From: Oscillospiraceae bacterium
GTDB lineage: Bacteria > Bacillota > Clostridia > Oscillospirales > Oscillospiraceae
Assembly: GCA_017501355.1 (NCBI GenBank)
Contig: JAFVXA010000002.1
Span: forward strand, 1 to 64,000
Direction: 5' to 3'
Length of the DNA stretch: 64,000 bases
Shown: positions 1-8,448 of the stretch, one piece after another
Layout: each line of letters begins with the position of its first letter
Position numbering within the stretch: position 1 is the stretch's first letter
Notes under the pieces: generated by a model
The model's database searches: none
The model's input: the letters and a program-made list of their open reading frames with translations, nothing else
What the model was told of the DNA's origin: nothing
Made by a program: the position numbers and the translations under genes

Positions 1-1
1 T

Positions 2-301
2 GGATGGAACACCACACCGAGCACGCGGCCGCGCATCATTGCGAATCTTCATGCGGTGATGCGGGACACGCCCGAGGCGGTGCTGAGCGCAGACACCCTG
101 CGGGAAATGCTGGTGTTTGTACGCAATAAGCACATGAGACCCGAGGCGGCACCGGGCGAACATGATGACCTTGTCATGGCGGCGGCGATCTGCCACGGCA
201 TCCGGGATCAGCAGAGTGTGGAGATCGTGCAGGAGAAGCCGAAGCCAAGGAAAAAGCTGAAAGAGCAGCTTGAGAAAAACAACAGAACGAGGAGGAGATA
301 A
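2..301 (+). CDS. Terminase large subunit, C-terminal fragment (module A)
   Basis: This is the last 99 codons of a phage DNA-packaging motor; the 5' part lies outside the window. Reading from base 2 it matches, nearly residue for residue, the C-terminus of the complete terminase at 17322-18977. It includes the nuclease-domain motif GEHDDLVMAAA, whose acidic residues belong to the RNase H-like metal site. It ends in a basic Lys/Arg-rich tail. The stop codon is two bases before the portal gene, which is preceded by an aggagg-type ribosome-binding site inside the terminase end. This is the same translational coupling as in module B. A GTG at 56 could be read as a start, but it sits inside the conserved domain, so I treat the gene as truncated only by the window edge. 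Confidence 0.9.
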   Translation, partial: GWNTTPSTRPRIIANLHAVMRDTPEAVLSADTLREMLVFVRNKHMRPEAAPGEHDDLVMAAAICHGIRDQQSVEIVQEKPKPRKKLKEQLEKNNRTRRR

Positions 302-303
302 GC

Positions 304-2268
304 ATGGGCTTTTTTGAAAAGATTGGTCGTCTGCGGCGCAGCAGCGGTATTCCCACAAAAGATGAGTTCCGTGATCAGCGAGTGTATGACTATACCTCGG
401 CGGAGGGGCGCGTGAACACAGCAGAATGGCTTTTTGCGCAGGCGAAGAGCGAACGAACAGGACAGGAAAACCTGTGGAAGAAGTACGATGATTATTACAA
501 CGGCAGCCATGAAGTGGCGGCGGAGCTGCAGGAGCAGCTGACACTGCAGGGTATTGAATGGACGCCTCCGGCGATTCCTGATCCCTACATCATGGTGGAA
601 AGTCAGATCATTCCCGAAGTGCCTCAGCCTGAATTCCGCGGTCGTGATGATGATCAGGACGGTGAGTGGGCGAAGAAACGAGCCTTTGCGGTGAAGTACA
701 TCTGCGAAGCCAACCGCCTGAATGACATGAACACCAGCAACGAGCGACGTCTCCGTAAATACGGCGATGCGTTTTGGAAGGCGTACTGGGACGATGAAAT
801 GCGCTGCGGCAATCGCCGTGGTGATATCCGCATCAAGGACATCCCTGTGGAAGATATTTACATTGACCCCACAGCGGGCAAGGACGGTCTGCAGGCGGCG
901 GAGTATGTCGTGTATGTCTACTCCATGCATAAGCTCCGGTTCTGGCGTACCTACCGTGAGGAGCTGCAGGAAAAGGGCATTTCGCTGGATGATATCACCG
1001 GTCGCCGCTATCAGACGGAAGAGGGAATGTTTGAACCATTCACCGCAGGAAGCGACGCACAGGAAGATCTTGTGCAGGTGATGGAATTTTGGTTCAAGCA
1101 GCCGGAGGACGCTGAAGACGGCGTGGAAGCAGGAAGCATCGCTTGCAGCATTCAGGCAGGTGGGCAGGAGATCCGCTACATCGAGAAGTACTGGGAGGAG
1201 ACGGGAAAGCAGTGCAGACTCTTCCCCTTCGTCCACTACTGGTGCATTCGTGATGAATCGCAGTTCTATAACCGCAGCGAGCTGGCACCCATCCTCTCCA
1301 TGGTGGATGCGGCAGATCGTGAACTTTCCATGGGGATTCTCAACGATGCATTTATGGCAAACGACATTGTGCTGGTGGAGGAAGGTGCTCTGCCTCCCGG
1401 TGAGGGTTTCACCAATGCGCCCGGTGCGTTGGTCACGGTGAATCCCGGTCGTGCGGGCGGCGTGGCTCGTTTGGGAGGTCTCAGCGACGGTGTAAGATGC
1501 TTGGGCATGGTGGAGTGGATGCTGACTCAGATACAGCGTACCAACCGCAACTTTGACAGCAACAACGGCCGTGAGACCAGCCGAGTGAGTACGGCAAGCG
1601 GTCTGCTGCAGCTGCGCACTGATGCCCAGGAACAGCAGAGATTGAAACGTGCAGACCGTGATGCTGGTTTCTGCCGTCTGTATGAGCTCCTCGACTGGCT
1701 GGCGCTGGAGTTCTACCGTGATGATCGGCTGCTGTTTATCGGTGCGAAGGATGAGCATGAGAAGGGTGAGATGCTGAGATACAACGGCGAAGCCTTCGCC
1801 ATGCAGAGTGCGGCAGAGTTCAATGCGCTGGGCGAAGAAATGGCACCGGAAGAGATCTATTATCCCCGTGTGGATGTGACGGTGAGCGTGGGTGATGCCC
1901 TCGGCAAGAGCCCCTCCATGACGCTACAGGTATTGGACAAGCTGGCTGCCATTCCCGTGACGACTGAAAACTGGCGTCTGTTGGCATCCGAGCTGGAACT
2001 GCTGGATGTGCCCGGCAAGCAGGAGATCATCGATCGCTGGAGACAGCAGTTTGAACCCAAGGTACCTCCTGAGGTGTTGGCGGCGCTGGAATCTGACCCT
2101 GCCTTCCTGCAGATGATTGGCGGGATCGTAAATACCACAAACGCTAAAAGAGCCGCAGCGGCCTCTCAGAACGCTTTTCCGGGGATGGGGGGTATTCCTG
2201 CATTCCCAAGCCCCGCACAGGGCGGTGGAGTGCCTGCAATCAAGCCGCAAGCGGCAATGATGATGTAA
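304..2268 (+). CDS. Phage portal protein (module A)
   Basis: A 654-residue portal protein, the dodecameric ring at the capsid vertex through which DNA enters and leaves. Assignment rests on position (terminase, portal, scaffold, capsid), on length typical of P22-like portals, and on close similarity to the second copy at 18980-20851. Conserved stretches include the YNGSHEVAAELQEQL region near residue 60, the IKDIPVEDIYIDPTAGKDG segment near residue 180 and the NNGRETSRVSTASGLLQLR segment near residue 420, typical of the clip/stem of portals. The C-terminal 40 residues, rich in Ala, Pro and Gly with a methionine end, differ from copy B. The start ATG is preceded by aggaggagataagc. Confidence 0.85.
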   Translation: MGFFEKIGRLRRSSGIPTKDEFRDQRVYDYTSAEGRVNTAEWLFAQAKSERTGQENLWKKYDDYYNGSHEVAAELQEQLTLQGIEWTPPAIPDPYIMVESQIIPEVPQPEFRGRDDDQDGEWAKKRAFAVKYICEANRLNDMNTSNERRLRKYGDAFWKAYWDDEMRCGNRRGDIRIKDIPVEDIYIDPTAGKDGLQAAEYVVYVYSMHKLRFWRTYREELQEKGISLDDITGRRYQTEEGMFEPFTAGSDAQEDLVQVMEFWFKQPEDAEDGVEAGSIACSIQAGGQEIRYIEKYWEETGKQCRLFPFVHYWCIRDESQFYNRSELAPILSMVDAADRELSMGILNDAFMANDIVLVEEGALPPGEGFTNAPGALVTVNPGRAGGVARLGGLSDGVRCLGMVEWMLTQIQRTNRNFDSNNGRETSRVSTASGLLQLRTDAQEQQRLKRADRDAGFCRLYELLDWLALEFYRDDRLLFIGAKDEHEKGEMLRYNGEAFAMQSAAEFNALGEEMAPEEIYYPRVDVTVSVGDALGKSPSMTLQVLDKLAAIPVTTENWRLLASELELLDVPGKQEIIDRWRQQFEPKVPPEVLAALESDPAFLQMIGGIVNTTNAKRAAAASQNAFPGMGGIPAFPSPAQGGGVPAIKPQAAMMM

Positions 2269-2316
2269 TTTTGCTTACCGGCGGCATAAAGACCGGAGGA
2301 ACAGAAAGGACATAGC

Positions 2317-3180
2317 ATGAACGAATTCAATTCGACAGAACTCTTTGAGGACGGCGTGGGTCTTGAAGAGAACGGCGAACAGGAGAGTGTCGTGGATTCT
2401 CCCAAAAGCCAGTACGACGGCTTTGGTGCCGACGGCGATGGACAGGAGGATGGCGTGGATCCTCAGGCAGACAGCGGGAATGAGGAAGGCTCTGATCAGG
2501 GCGAAAACACCCCTGCACACGCCGGGCAGGGCAGAGCAAGAAAGCAGACCCGCGAAGAGAACTCCGCAGCACGTTTGGCGCGGCTTCGTGCAGAACGAGA
2601 CACGGCGGCGCGCATGACGGCGGAGACGGATGAGAGGATTGCCCGCAGCGGTGTGATGAACCCTGCAACGGGAAGACCTTTCAAGAACATGCAGGAGATC
2701 GAAGCCTATGGTGCTGCACAGCGCGAAGCGGAGGTGCAGCGAATCGCAAGGCAGACCGGACGCAGCGCAGATGATGTGCGCGAGGAAATCGAGAATCGCG
2801 ACTACATCCGCAAGAAGCGCATGGAAGAGGAAAAGGCGGCACAGGGGAAAGCTTTCGCTGAAAAAGATGCACTGGATTTTGTGGCAAAGCATCCCGGTGT
2901 TCATGTCGGCAAGCTGATCAGCAACCATCGATTCATTGAGTTCTGTGGAAGCAGACTCGGCAAGGAACCCCTTGCGAGTCTCTATGAGAGCTTCATGAAG
3001 ATCACGGGTGAATCGGAGAGTGCAGGTCGCGCCGGTGCACAGAGCCGAAGCCGCAGATCCACCGGCAGCGGCGGTGGCGGCGGTGAAATGCTGACTCCCA
3101 GCCAAAGAGCAAGCCTTGATGAGTGGAACCGGGCAAACCCTGACATGAAGATGACGGCAAAGGAGTTTTTGCGACGATGA
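2317..3180 (+). CDS. Capsid scaffolding protein (module A)
   Basis: A 287-residue, highly charged protein between portal and capsid, the usual place for the internal scaffold that directs procapsid assembly and is then expelled or cleaved. The first 90 residues are acidic and low-complexity. Residues 90-200 are Arg/Glu-rich and likely helical. Near residue 240 there is a Ser/Arg then Gly-rich linker (SRSRRSTGSGGGGG) followed by a conserved tail ending NPDMKMTAKEFLRR. The tail, the linker and the FCGSRLG segment recur in copy B (20899-21528), while the N-terminal half differs. A capsid-binding helical tail is common in scaffolds. No protease signature is visible. RBS: aaccggaggaacagaaagg upstream. 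Confidence 0.7.
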   Translation: MNEFNSTELFEDGVGLEENGEQESVVDSPKSQYDGFGADGDGQEDGVDPQADSGNEEGSDQGENTPAHAGQGRARKQTREENSAARLARLRAERDTAARMTAETDERIARSGVMNPATGRPFKNMQEIEAYGAAQREAEVQRIARQTGRSADDVREEIENRDYIRKKRMEEEKAAQGKAFAEKDALDFVAKHPGVHVGKLISNHRFIEFCGSRLGKEPLASLYESFMKITGESESAGRAGAQSRSRRSTGSGGGGGEMLTPSQRASLDEWNRANPDMKMTAKEFLRR

Positions 3181-3222
3181 AAAAGTTTTTGAATCTGATC
3201 TGAAAGAAAGAGAGGTAATTGA

Positions 3223-4170
3223 ATGAATCCTACAGTGAACCCCAGTGCATGGAAAATCGATAATTACAAGTTCGTTGAAAAGGCGTTTGACCTTACCTAC
3301 GCCGACCGCATGAACAAACTCGCTCCCATTTTGGGAGATCGTACCATCAAGAGCATTGATATGCAGCTGACCGGCTCCGGCGGTTACGGTGAGCTGCAGC
3401 CCTATGATGGCAACAACCTGAATATGGTGGAGAAGCACCGCGGCTTCAACACCATCCTGACCCCTCAGGAGTTCAGTTCCAGTGTGGCACTGGGTCGTAA
3501 GCAGGTACTGATCGACAAGAGCGGCGAGTGCCGCAAGACCGGCGCTGTCCTTGGCAACGCCGCCGCCATGACGGTATATCTGCATGTGCTGCGTACCATT
3601 GGCGGTGCATTCAACGAGGAGAAGAAGGGCGGCGACGGTGTTTCTTGGGCAAATGCAGCGCACCCTGTGGCATCCAAGGGAAGCGAGGGTCGCACCTTCG
3701 TTGCGGATGAAGAGGCAGGTACCTTCAGCAATCTGATGACTGCCACCCTCAGCGTGAGCGCCATCACTGACGCTCAGAGCAAGGCGAACCGCTTTGTGAC
3801 TCCCGACGGTCTGCCTTTCCTCTGCGAGATGGACACCCTGCTGGTGAGCCCCGAGCTGGAGGCAACCGCAAAGAAGCTGCTGGGCGATGATGCGCGCCTT
3901 GATCCTGAGAGTGCAAACCATGGTGCAAACCCTGTCCACGGCATGAAGTACATCGTCATCGGCGGCGGCAGCGATGGTTTCACCGGCAAGCAGTGGGCAG
4001 TCTGCGACCGTCGCCTGATGAAAGAGCTGTTTATGATTGTCTACAACACCCGTCCCGAGGTGCTGGAGAGCGAATTGGACAATCCCTTGAAGCAGCTTTT
4101 CACCGCCTACGCCGACTTTGCTGTTGGCTGGGGCGATGCACGTCAGATCATCTTCAGTAATCCCAACTGA
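3223..4170 (+). CDS. Major capsid protein (module A)
   Basis: A 315-residue protein that follows the scaffold and is the most conserved product between the two modules (compare 21557-22504), as expected for the major head subunit. It starts MNPTVNPSAWKIDNYKFVEK and ends with VGWGDARQIIFSNPN. Internal features include the WANAAHPVASKGSEGRTF segment near residue 145, which resembles the processing and insertion region of HK97-fold capsid proteins, and a MDTLLVSPELEATAKKL helix. The fold is inferred from family context and not proved. RBS: aagagaggtaattga before ATG. The gene is followed by a stem-loop that also occurs after the copy B gene. Confidence 0.82.
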   Translation: MNPTVNPSAWKIDNYKFVEKAFDLTYADRMNKLAPILGDRTIKSIDMQLTGSGGYGELQPYDGNNLNMVEKHRGFNTILTPQEFSSSVALGRKQVLIDKSGECRKTGAVLGNAAAMTVYLHVLRTIGGAFNEEKKGGDGVSWANAAHPVASKGSEGRTFVADEEAGTFSNLMTATLSVSAITDAQSKANRFVTPDGLPFLCEMDTLLVSPELEATAKKLLGDDARLDPESANHGANPVHGMKYIVIGGGSDGFTGKQWAVCDRRLMKELFMIVYNTRPEVLESELDNPLKQLFTAYADFAVGWGDARQIIFSNPN

Positions 4171-4220
4171 TATGGTCTAAAAAACTGACCGACACGGTCT
4201 GAAAACCGATACACATGACA

Positions 4221-4262
4221 AACACGCCAGGCGGCGGCAGGTAAGCCGCTGACTGGCGTGTT
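4221..4262 (+). terminator. Stem-loop after capsid gene, module A (attenuator-like)
   Basis: A perfect 10-bp stem (AACACGCCAG with CTGGCGTGTT) encloses a 22-base loop that itself contains cggc/gccg pairs. There is only a short T-poor tail, so it is more likely an RNA processing or partial-termination hairpin than a full terminator. A different sequence forms a hairpin at the same place in module B. Confidence 0.55.
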
Positions 4263-4295
4263 CTATGTTATAGAACAAAGAACGGAGAAATGATT

Positions 4296-4574
4296 ATGAT
4301 TCATCCTATTATTTCGAGCGAAAAGGTGACTGTTGGCACTGCTGCTGTGAGCGTGCCTGTGAACTGTCGGAGTTTTCTCATCAAGAACTGCAGCACCAAT
4401 GCCACGGTGTACTTCACGGAGTATGAGAATGGCGGCGGAGCAGCGACGGCAGAGACCGGCTTTCCGCTTTCTCCCGGCGAGACCTGCCCGGTGACTCTCA
4501 ACGCGCGTACCCTGTCCCTGATTGCTTCGGCACAGGCAGATGTGCGGCTGCTCTATTTGGGGGAGGGATGGTAA
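4296..4574 (+). CDS. Small conserved head protein (module A)
   Basis: A small protein (92 residues from this ATG) of unknown function, conserved with 22590-22865. Both begin with the same Pro-Ile-Ile-Ser pattern and end LLYxGEGW. The sequence alternates hydrophobic and polar residues without long helices, suggesting a beta-rich fold. Its position directly after the capsid gene would fit a head decoration or capsid-stabilising protein; that is inference. The ATG at 4296 is preferred over 4290 because it has the right spacing from cggag and aligns with the copy B start. In module B the neck gene follows directly; here that gene is missing and a deletion joint follows. Confidence 0.6.
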   Translation: MIHPIISSEKVTVGTAAVSVPVNCRSFLIKNCSTNATVYFTEYENGGGAATAETGFPLSPGETCPVTLNARTLSLIASAQADVRLLYLGEGW

Positions 4575-4614
4575 ATGAAAAAGGACGAGATGCACGAAAG
4601 CGAGGTGAGCTGAG

Positions 4615-4707
4615 GTGCGTTGGATCTTCTGTGTACTGGAAAAGCTCATAGGCTTTGGACGTCTGTTGGAAGCAAGACGGGACAAGGAGGAGCTTTTCTA
4701 TGGCTGA
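4615..4707 (+). CDS. 30-residue conserved small protein (module A)
   Basis: A short frame starting at GTG encodes a 30-residue basic peptide ending GFGRLLEARRDKEELFYG. The same peptide, with a different N-terminal third, is encoded at 26750-26842 in module B. Both copies end inside the start of the next gene with the same overlap (the stop lies in ATGGCTGA or GTGGCTGA). Protein-level conservation with synonymous changes supports a real gene, possibly one that couples translation to the downstream lysis cassette. No function is recognised. Confidence 0.5.
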   Translation: MRWIFCVLEKLIGFGRLLEARRDKEELFYG

Positions 4708-5038
4708 GTTTCTCACTGCCTGCAAGACGGCGCTGCCGGGCGTGGTGGTGAGCGGTCTCGTGCTGTACTTCCTTCGCAGGTACATTGACCGCAAGCTGGA
4801 AGAAGAGGAAGCCCACCGCAAGAATGAAACGCAGCTGCGCACCCAGCGCGCCCAGCTGGAGCAGAAGCGCCGCCGTGCGCTGGGACGGCTGCTGTTTTGG
4901 TTGCACCGTGCCGTGACCCATCCACCCCCCAATGGGGAGCTGGAGAAGGCCATGGGCGAGTTTGAAGCGGTGGAGGACGAGCTGAAGGCACTGGATCAGA
5001 AGATCCTGGCGGAGTTTGAGATCGGAGGCAGCGCATGA
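4700..5038 (+). CDS. Membrane-anchored coiled-coil protein, lysis cassette (module A)
   Basis: A 112-residue protein with one N-terminal membrane segment (about residues 8-25, PGVVVSGLVLYFLRRY). A long charged coiled coil follows (EEEEAHRKNETQLRTQRAQL region). The copy at 26835-27185 is almost identical after the membrane segment. The ATG at 4700 has an aaggagg site 8 bases upstream and matches the copy B GTG start, so the longer upstream reading is not used. It sits first in a row of small membrane proteins before the endolysin, so it may be a holin accessory or spanin-like factor. The exact role is unknown. Confidence 0.6.
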   Translation: MAEFLTACKTALPGVVVSGLVLYFLRRYIDRKLEEEEAHRKNETQLRTQRAQLEQKRRRALGRLLFWLHRAVTHPPPNGELEKAMGEFEAVEDELKALDQKILAEFEIGGSA

Positions 5039-5298
5039 AAAAGCTGATGGAGAAGATCTTCCGCAGCAATCGCATTTTCTCAAATGTCATCATCGTGTTC
5101 TGTGTGCTCTACATGGCGGTGTTTCTGCAGGAGTGTTTGCTGGTGCAGGGTCGGACAAGCGCCGACCCTGCCGCTCTCGCGAAGGTGGCGGGTGCGTTCT
5201 TCGGCGGGGAACTGCTGCTGATCTGCGCGGCGTACCGCTTCGGCGGGAAGCGCAGGAGTAATGCAAAAAGTAATGACTTTGAGGAGGAAACTGTATGA
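5035..5298 (+). CDS. Small two-helix membrane protein, holin-like (module A)
   Basis: An 87-residue protein with two hydrophobic stretches (about residues 15-35, SNVIIVFCVLYMAVFLQEC, and 47-68, AKVAGAFFGGELLLICAAY) and charged ends, a pattern of class II-type holins. It overlaps the previous gene by four bases (ATGA) and the next gene by four bases (ATGA), so the three are translationally coupled. The counterpart at 27182-27424 keeps the GGELL core and the EETV end but is otherwise diverged. A candidate holin or antiholin partner; not proved. Confidence 0.55.
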   Translation: MKKLMEKIFRSNRIFSNVIIVFCVLYMAVFLQECLLVQGRTSADPAALAKVAGAFFGGELLLICAAYRFGGKRRSNAKSNDFEEETV

Positions 5299-5510
5299 AT
5301 ATCATTCAAAAGCGCGTTGCGAATCTGCTGTCCGTGAAAAGCATCGTGACGCTGGTGTTGACTGCCGTGTTTGCTTATATGGCGGTGACCAATCAGATCA
5401 CGCAGGACTTCATGACCATCTATGCGGTGATCATTGCGTTCTACTTCGGTACGCAGTCGCAGAAGGTCCAGGATGCCGTGGAGGGCGGTGGCGGCAATGG
5501 TGAACAGTAG
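5295..5510 (+). CDS. Holin-like small membrane protein (module A)
   Basis: A 71-residue protein: a basic N-terminus, a hydrophobic stretch of about residues 17-30 (VTLVLTAVFAYMAV), a second weaker hydrophobic segment at 38-52 (MTIYAVIIAFYFGTQS) and a Gly-rich tail. It is nearly identical to the module B protein at 27421-27636. The endolysin start codon lies inside its 3' end, so it is immediately coupled to the lysin. This is a typical small phage holin, forming membrane lesions that let the lysin reach the wall. Family assignment is by topology and context. Confidence 0.65.
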   Translation: MNIIQKRVANLLSVKSIVTLVLTAVFAYMAVTNQITQDFMTIYAVIIAFYFGTQSQKVQDAVEGGGGNGEQ

Positions 5511-6165
5511 AGATACCGCACTGCTGCGGGAGGATGTAGAAGCCAATGTACATATCTGGCTGCGGCTCTGTGAGGCAGAGGGACTGCAGGTGCTGATCAC
5601 GCAAACAGTGCGGGATGATGCGTACCAAGCGTATCTCTACGCACAGGGACGCACGAAACCGGGACAGATTGTCACGAATAGCCGCCGCACCACCTTCCAC
5701 GGTGCGGGACTGGCGGTGGACTTCTGCAAGAATGTGAAAGGGCAAGAGTACAGCGACGCTGCATTTTTTGACCGGGTGATTGAGATCGCCAAGGAGGTGG
5801 GCTTCAGCTCCGGCGCAGACTGGAAGAGTTTCCCTGAAAAGTGCCATATCCAGTGGGACTACCACGGGCAGTATTCGGGGTCAATGATCACGGCAGGGCG
5901 CTTGCCGCCTTTGATGCCGATTTATGAAAGGAGTAGCGCAGACATGATCACCATGGAAGATGTGAAAAGTATGAGCGAGGAGACTACGCTGGCACTGTGG
6001 AACAAGATCCAGAATGTGCTCGGCGAGCAGGAACAGACCGGCAAGGTAGGGGAGGAGCTGCGAGAAGCGGTGGAGATGGGCATCACCGACGGCAGCCGCC
6101 CCAAGGCTGCCTGTACCCGCGCACAGGCGGCGGTGATGGTCAAGCGAGCAGTGAAGGGGGAGTAA
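5497..6165 (+). CDS. Endolysin: M15-type D,L- or L,D-peptidase with SLH-like tail (module A)
   Basis: A 222-residue lysin. Residues 1-125 form a peptidase M15 / VanY-like zinc domain: the metal motif is TFHGAGLAVDF (His about 67, Asp about 74) and the second half is EKCHIQW (Glu and His near 113-116). Such enzymes cut peptide bonds in peptidoglycan stems. The C-terminus (about residues 185-222) ends with AVEMGITDGSRPKAACTRAQ, an SLH-like half-repeat that could bind secondary cell-wall polymer. Start: ATG at 5497 overlaps the holin end by 14 bases and matches module B (27623). No signal peptide, so release depends on the holin. Confidence 0.85.
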   Translation: MVNSRDTALLREDVEANVHIWLRLCEAEGLQVLITQTVRDDAYQAYLYAQGRTKPGQIVTNSRRTTFHGAGLAVDFCKNVKGQEYSDAAFFDRVIEIAKEVGFSSGADWKSFPEKCHIQWDYHGQYSGSMITAGRLPPLMPIYERSSADMITMEDVKSMSEETTLALWNKIQNVLGEQEQTGKVGEELREAVEMGITDGSRPKAACTRAQAAVMVKRAVKGE

Positions 6166-6171
6166 GAAAGA

Positions 6172-8436
6172 ATGGCAAAGACATACCATGCGGACTATAT
6201 GTCCGAAATCAACGATGCCGTCAGCAGGGGCGACTATGCAGCGGCTGCCAAGCTGGAGCAGGAGCGCAACGAGAAGATTGCTGTCACCGGCAGCAGTCAG
6301 AAGCAGACGAATATGTACAGCCAGTATCTCAACAGCGGCAGCAGCGCGAGCAGCACGGGGAGCAAGAACAGCGGTGTGAGCAGTTCGAGCGGCTTGCTTG
6401 GTTCGGCAGCCGGCGCAATGGACCGCGCTGTAGGTGTCGGCGGCAAGGGCACGCAGAACCTCGGCGCATACAAGGATGCAAACGGCAACACGACCACATA
6501 TCGACCCGAATTTGCCGGTCAGACGGTGCAGCTGGGCAATCAGTATGTGACCTACAACGAGAGGGGCTATCCCACCAAGTCTGTGAGCGTTTCCCACGCG
6601 AAGAATCTGGGCAATGCCTACACTTCGCAGAACATGGGGCTTGATCAGACGAAGATTTCCAACGCAGCGGATATCTATAAGGGGATCTACAACGCCATTA
6701 TGCAGAATGGCACCGCTTTGAACGGCAGTGTGCTGGATAACGCCTATGGCAAGCAGAACATCCAGTACAGCGGCGGTTACACCGTGGAAGACTATAACGA
6801 GGCAATTCGTCAGGCGGCAGCGAAGGGCAACAATGTCTTTGCGGGATACCTGGAGGACAGCAGAAATGCCCTGCTGCAGAGTCTGAATCGCGCCAACGAA
6901 CAGACGAGTACCTACAACGGCGGCTGGAACTATGTAGACAATGGCGGCGGTGTAGGCAACATCTACAGAGGAGCGCTGGCTGATCCCGCACAAACGAATC
7001 AGGCGCTTGGTGGCGGTTGGTATGCGGGACTTGGTAAGGGCGATGCGGCAGAGGAGTACTTCTACCGCAATTACGATGCTCCCACCATGCAGGCGGTGAT
7101 GAACTATGCGGCGGCTCTCGGTTACGATATTTTCGATGAGAATGAGACAATCCCCGTCGGAGATCTCGCACGCCAGATGATGACGAACGGCTATGTGTCC
7201 CCGGAAAGACTGCAGGCGGCGGAGACACTGAAGATCACTGTCCCGGCAGCACTGCGAAACCTTGGTATCGAGAGCGACAGCACCGGTACGGAAACGATGG
7301 AAGCAGCAATTCAGAGAATGCAGAGTTCGGGAAACGGGACTGTTGCAGAGACTTTGAATAAGATGAGCGGTCAGGAGAATGTCGGCGAATATTATGTACA
7401 GGCGCTGAAGCGGGCAAGTGGATCCGCTGCTGCCGGTAGTGGATCCGCTGCTGCCGGTAGTGGGTCCACAAATCCCTATAAGCAGTATGCGGGCGGTTCT
7501 ACGGGCGGAAGTTCTGCGGGTGCATACGGCAACAGCGACTATGTAAACGAGCTTCTGAAGCTATACGGCGAGGGCGGCGCCTATGATCAGGCACTGGAAG
7601 ATGCAAGAGCGCTGATCGATGCAAATGTGGCACAGATCGCCGCTCAGTATGAGGGACAGAAGGGCAATGTCAGCCGCAGCCATGCCGATTTGGCGCGTCA
7701 GCTCTACATCGACCGCGAGAACGCACAGAAGAATATCGAGCAGCAGATGGCTGCGCAGGGCATTACCGGAGGCGCGTCGGAGAGCGCACTGCTCACGCTG
7801 AACACCAGTTATCAGGAAGCGCTCAGAGAGAGCGAGCAGGAGCGCATCAATACTTTGAATGAGCTGGACCAGGCGATCCAGCAGGCGAAGCTGACGGGTG
7901 ATATCTCCTTTGCGGAGCAGGCGCTGGCGTTGGCACAGCAGCGTGCGGATAACTACGCGGGCGTGCTGCAGCTGCTGATGAACCGTCAGGATGCGGCGGA
8001 GCAGCTGGCATATGAGCGACAGATGGCGACATATAACCAGCAGCTGGCGGCTCAGGAAACTGCGTTCAATAAGCAGATGGCGGCAGCAGAGCTGCTGGCA
8101 AGCATGGGTGACTTCAGTGGTTATAAGGCGCTTGGTTTGACGGACGCACAGATCGCGGCACTGGGCAAGAACTACACGGCGCAGAATACACCGAGAAGCT
8201 CTTCGGGCGGTGGCGGCGGTATGCCCACCAGCAGTAACTATTACTACGATCTCATCAAACAGCAGGTGGACAGCATGGCAGCGCAGGGTAAGAGTAATTC
8301 TGTTGTAGGTTCGATGCTGGACGAGGCACTGGGCGGCGGACTGATCGATGCGAACGAATATGCGAAGCTGAAAGGCTACGCAAAGACAACAGTGAACTAT
8401 GACAGCAGTAAGAATCCCTATGGTGCACATATGTGA
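6172..8436 (+). CDS. Large virion protein, likely ejected or tail-associated (module A)
   Basis: A 754-residue protein of unknown family. The first 100 residues are Ser/Gly-rich. A conserved N-terminal domain follows (YKDANGNTTTYRPEFAGQTV near residue 105; TSTYNGGWNYVDNGGGVGN near residue 245). Residues 400-460 hold repeats of SGSAAAG. The last 300 residues are Ala/Gln-rich helices (RQLYIDRENAQKNIEQQMAA; GDISFAEQALALAQQRADNY). Shorter paralogues lie at 28295-29929 and 30135-31130. The Gln/Ala-rich helical C-terminus and the place before the giant polyvalent protein recall internal virion proteins of short-tailed phages; this is inference. It begins seven bases after the endolysin. Confidence 0.6.
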   Translation: MAKTYHADYMSEINDAVSRGDYAAAAKLEQERNEKIAVTGSSQKQTNMYSQYLNSGSSASSTGSKNSGVSSSSGLLGSAAGAMDRAVGVGGKGTQNLGAYKDANGNTTTYRPEFAGQTVQLGNQYVTYNERGYPTKSVSVSHAKNLGNAYTSQNMGLDQTKISNAADIYKGIYNAIMQNGTALNGSVLDNAYGKQNIQYSGGYTVEDYNEAIRQAAAKGNNVFAGYLEDSRNALLQSLNRANEQTSTYNGGWNYVDNGGGVGNIYRGALADPAQTNQALGGGWYAGLGKGDAAEEYFYRNYDAPTMQAVMNYAAALGYDIFDENETIPVGDLARQMMTNGYVSPERLQAAETLKITVPAALRNLGIESDSTGTETMEAAIQRMQSSGNGTVAETLNKMSGQENVGEYYVQALKRASGSAAAGSGSAAAGSGSTNPYKQYAGGSTGGSSAGAYGNSDYVNELLKLYGEGGAYDQALEDARALIDANVAQIAAQYEGQKGNVSRSHADLARQLYIDRENAQKNIEQQMAAQGITGGASESALLTLNTSYQEALRESEQERINTLNELDQAIQQAKLTGDISFAEQALALAQQRADNYAGVLQLLMNRQDAAEQLAYERQMATYNQQLAAQETAFNKQMAAAELLASMGDFSGYKALGLTDAQIAALGKNYTAQNTPRSSSGGGGGMPTSSNYYYDLIKQQVDSMAAQGKSNSVVGSMLDEALGGGLIDANEYAKLKGYAKTTVNYDSSKNPYGAHM

Positions 8437-8448
8437 TGAGGAGGGCTT

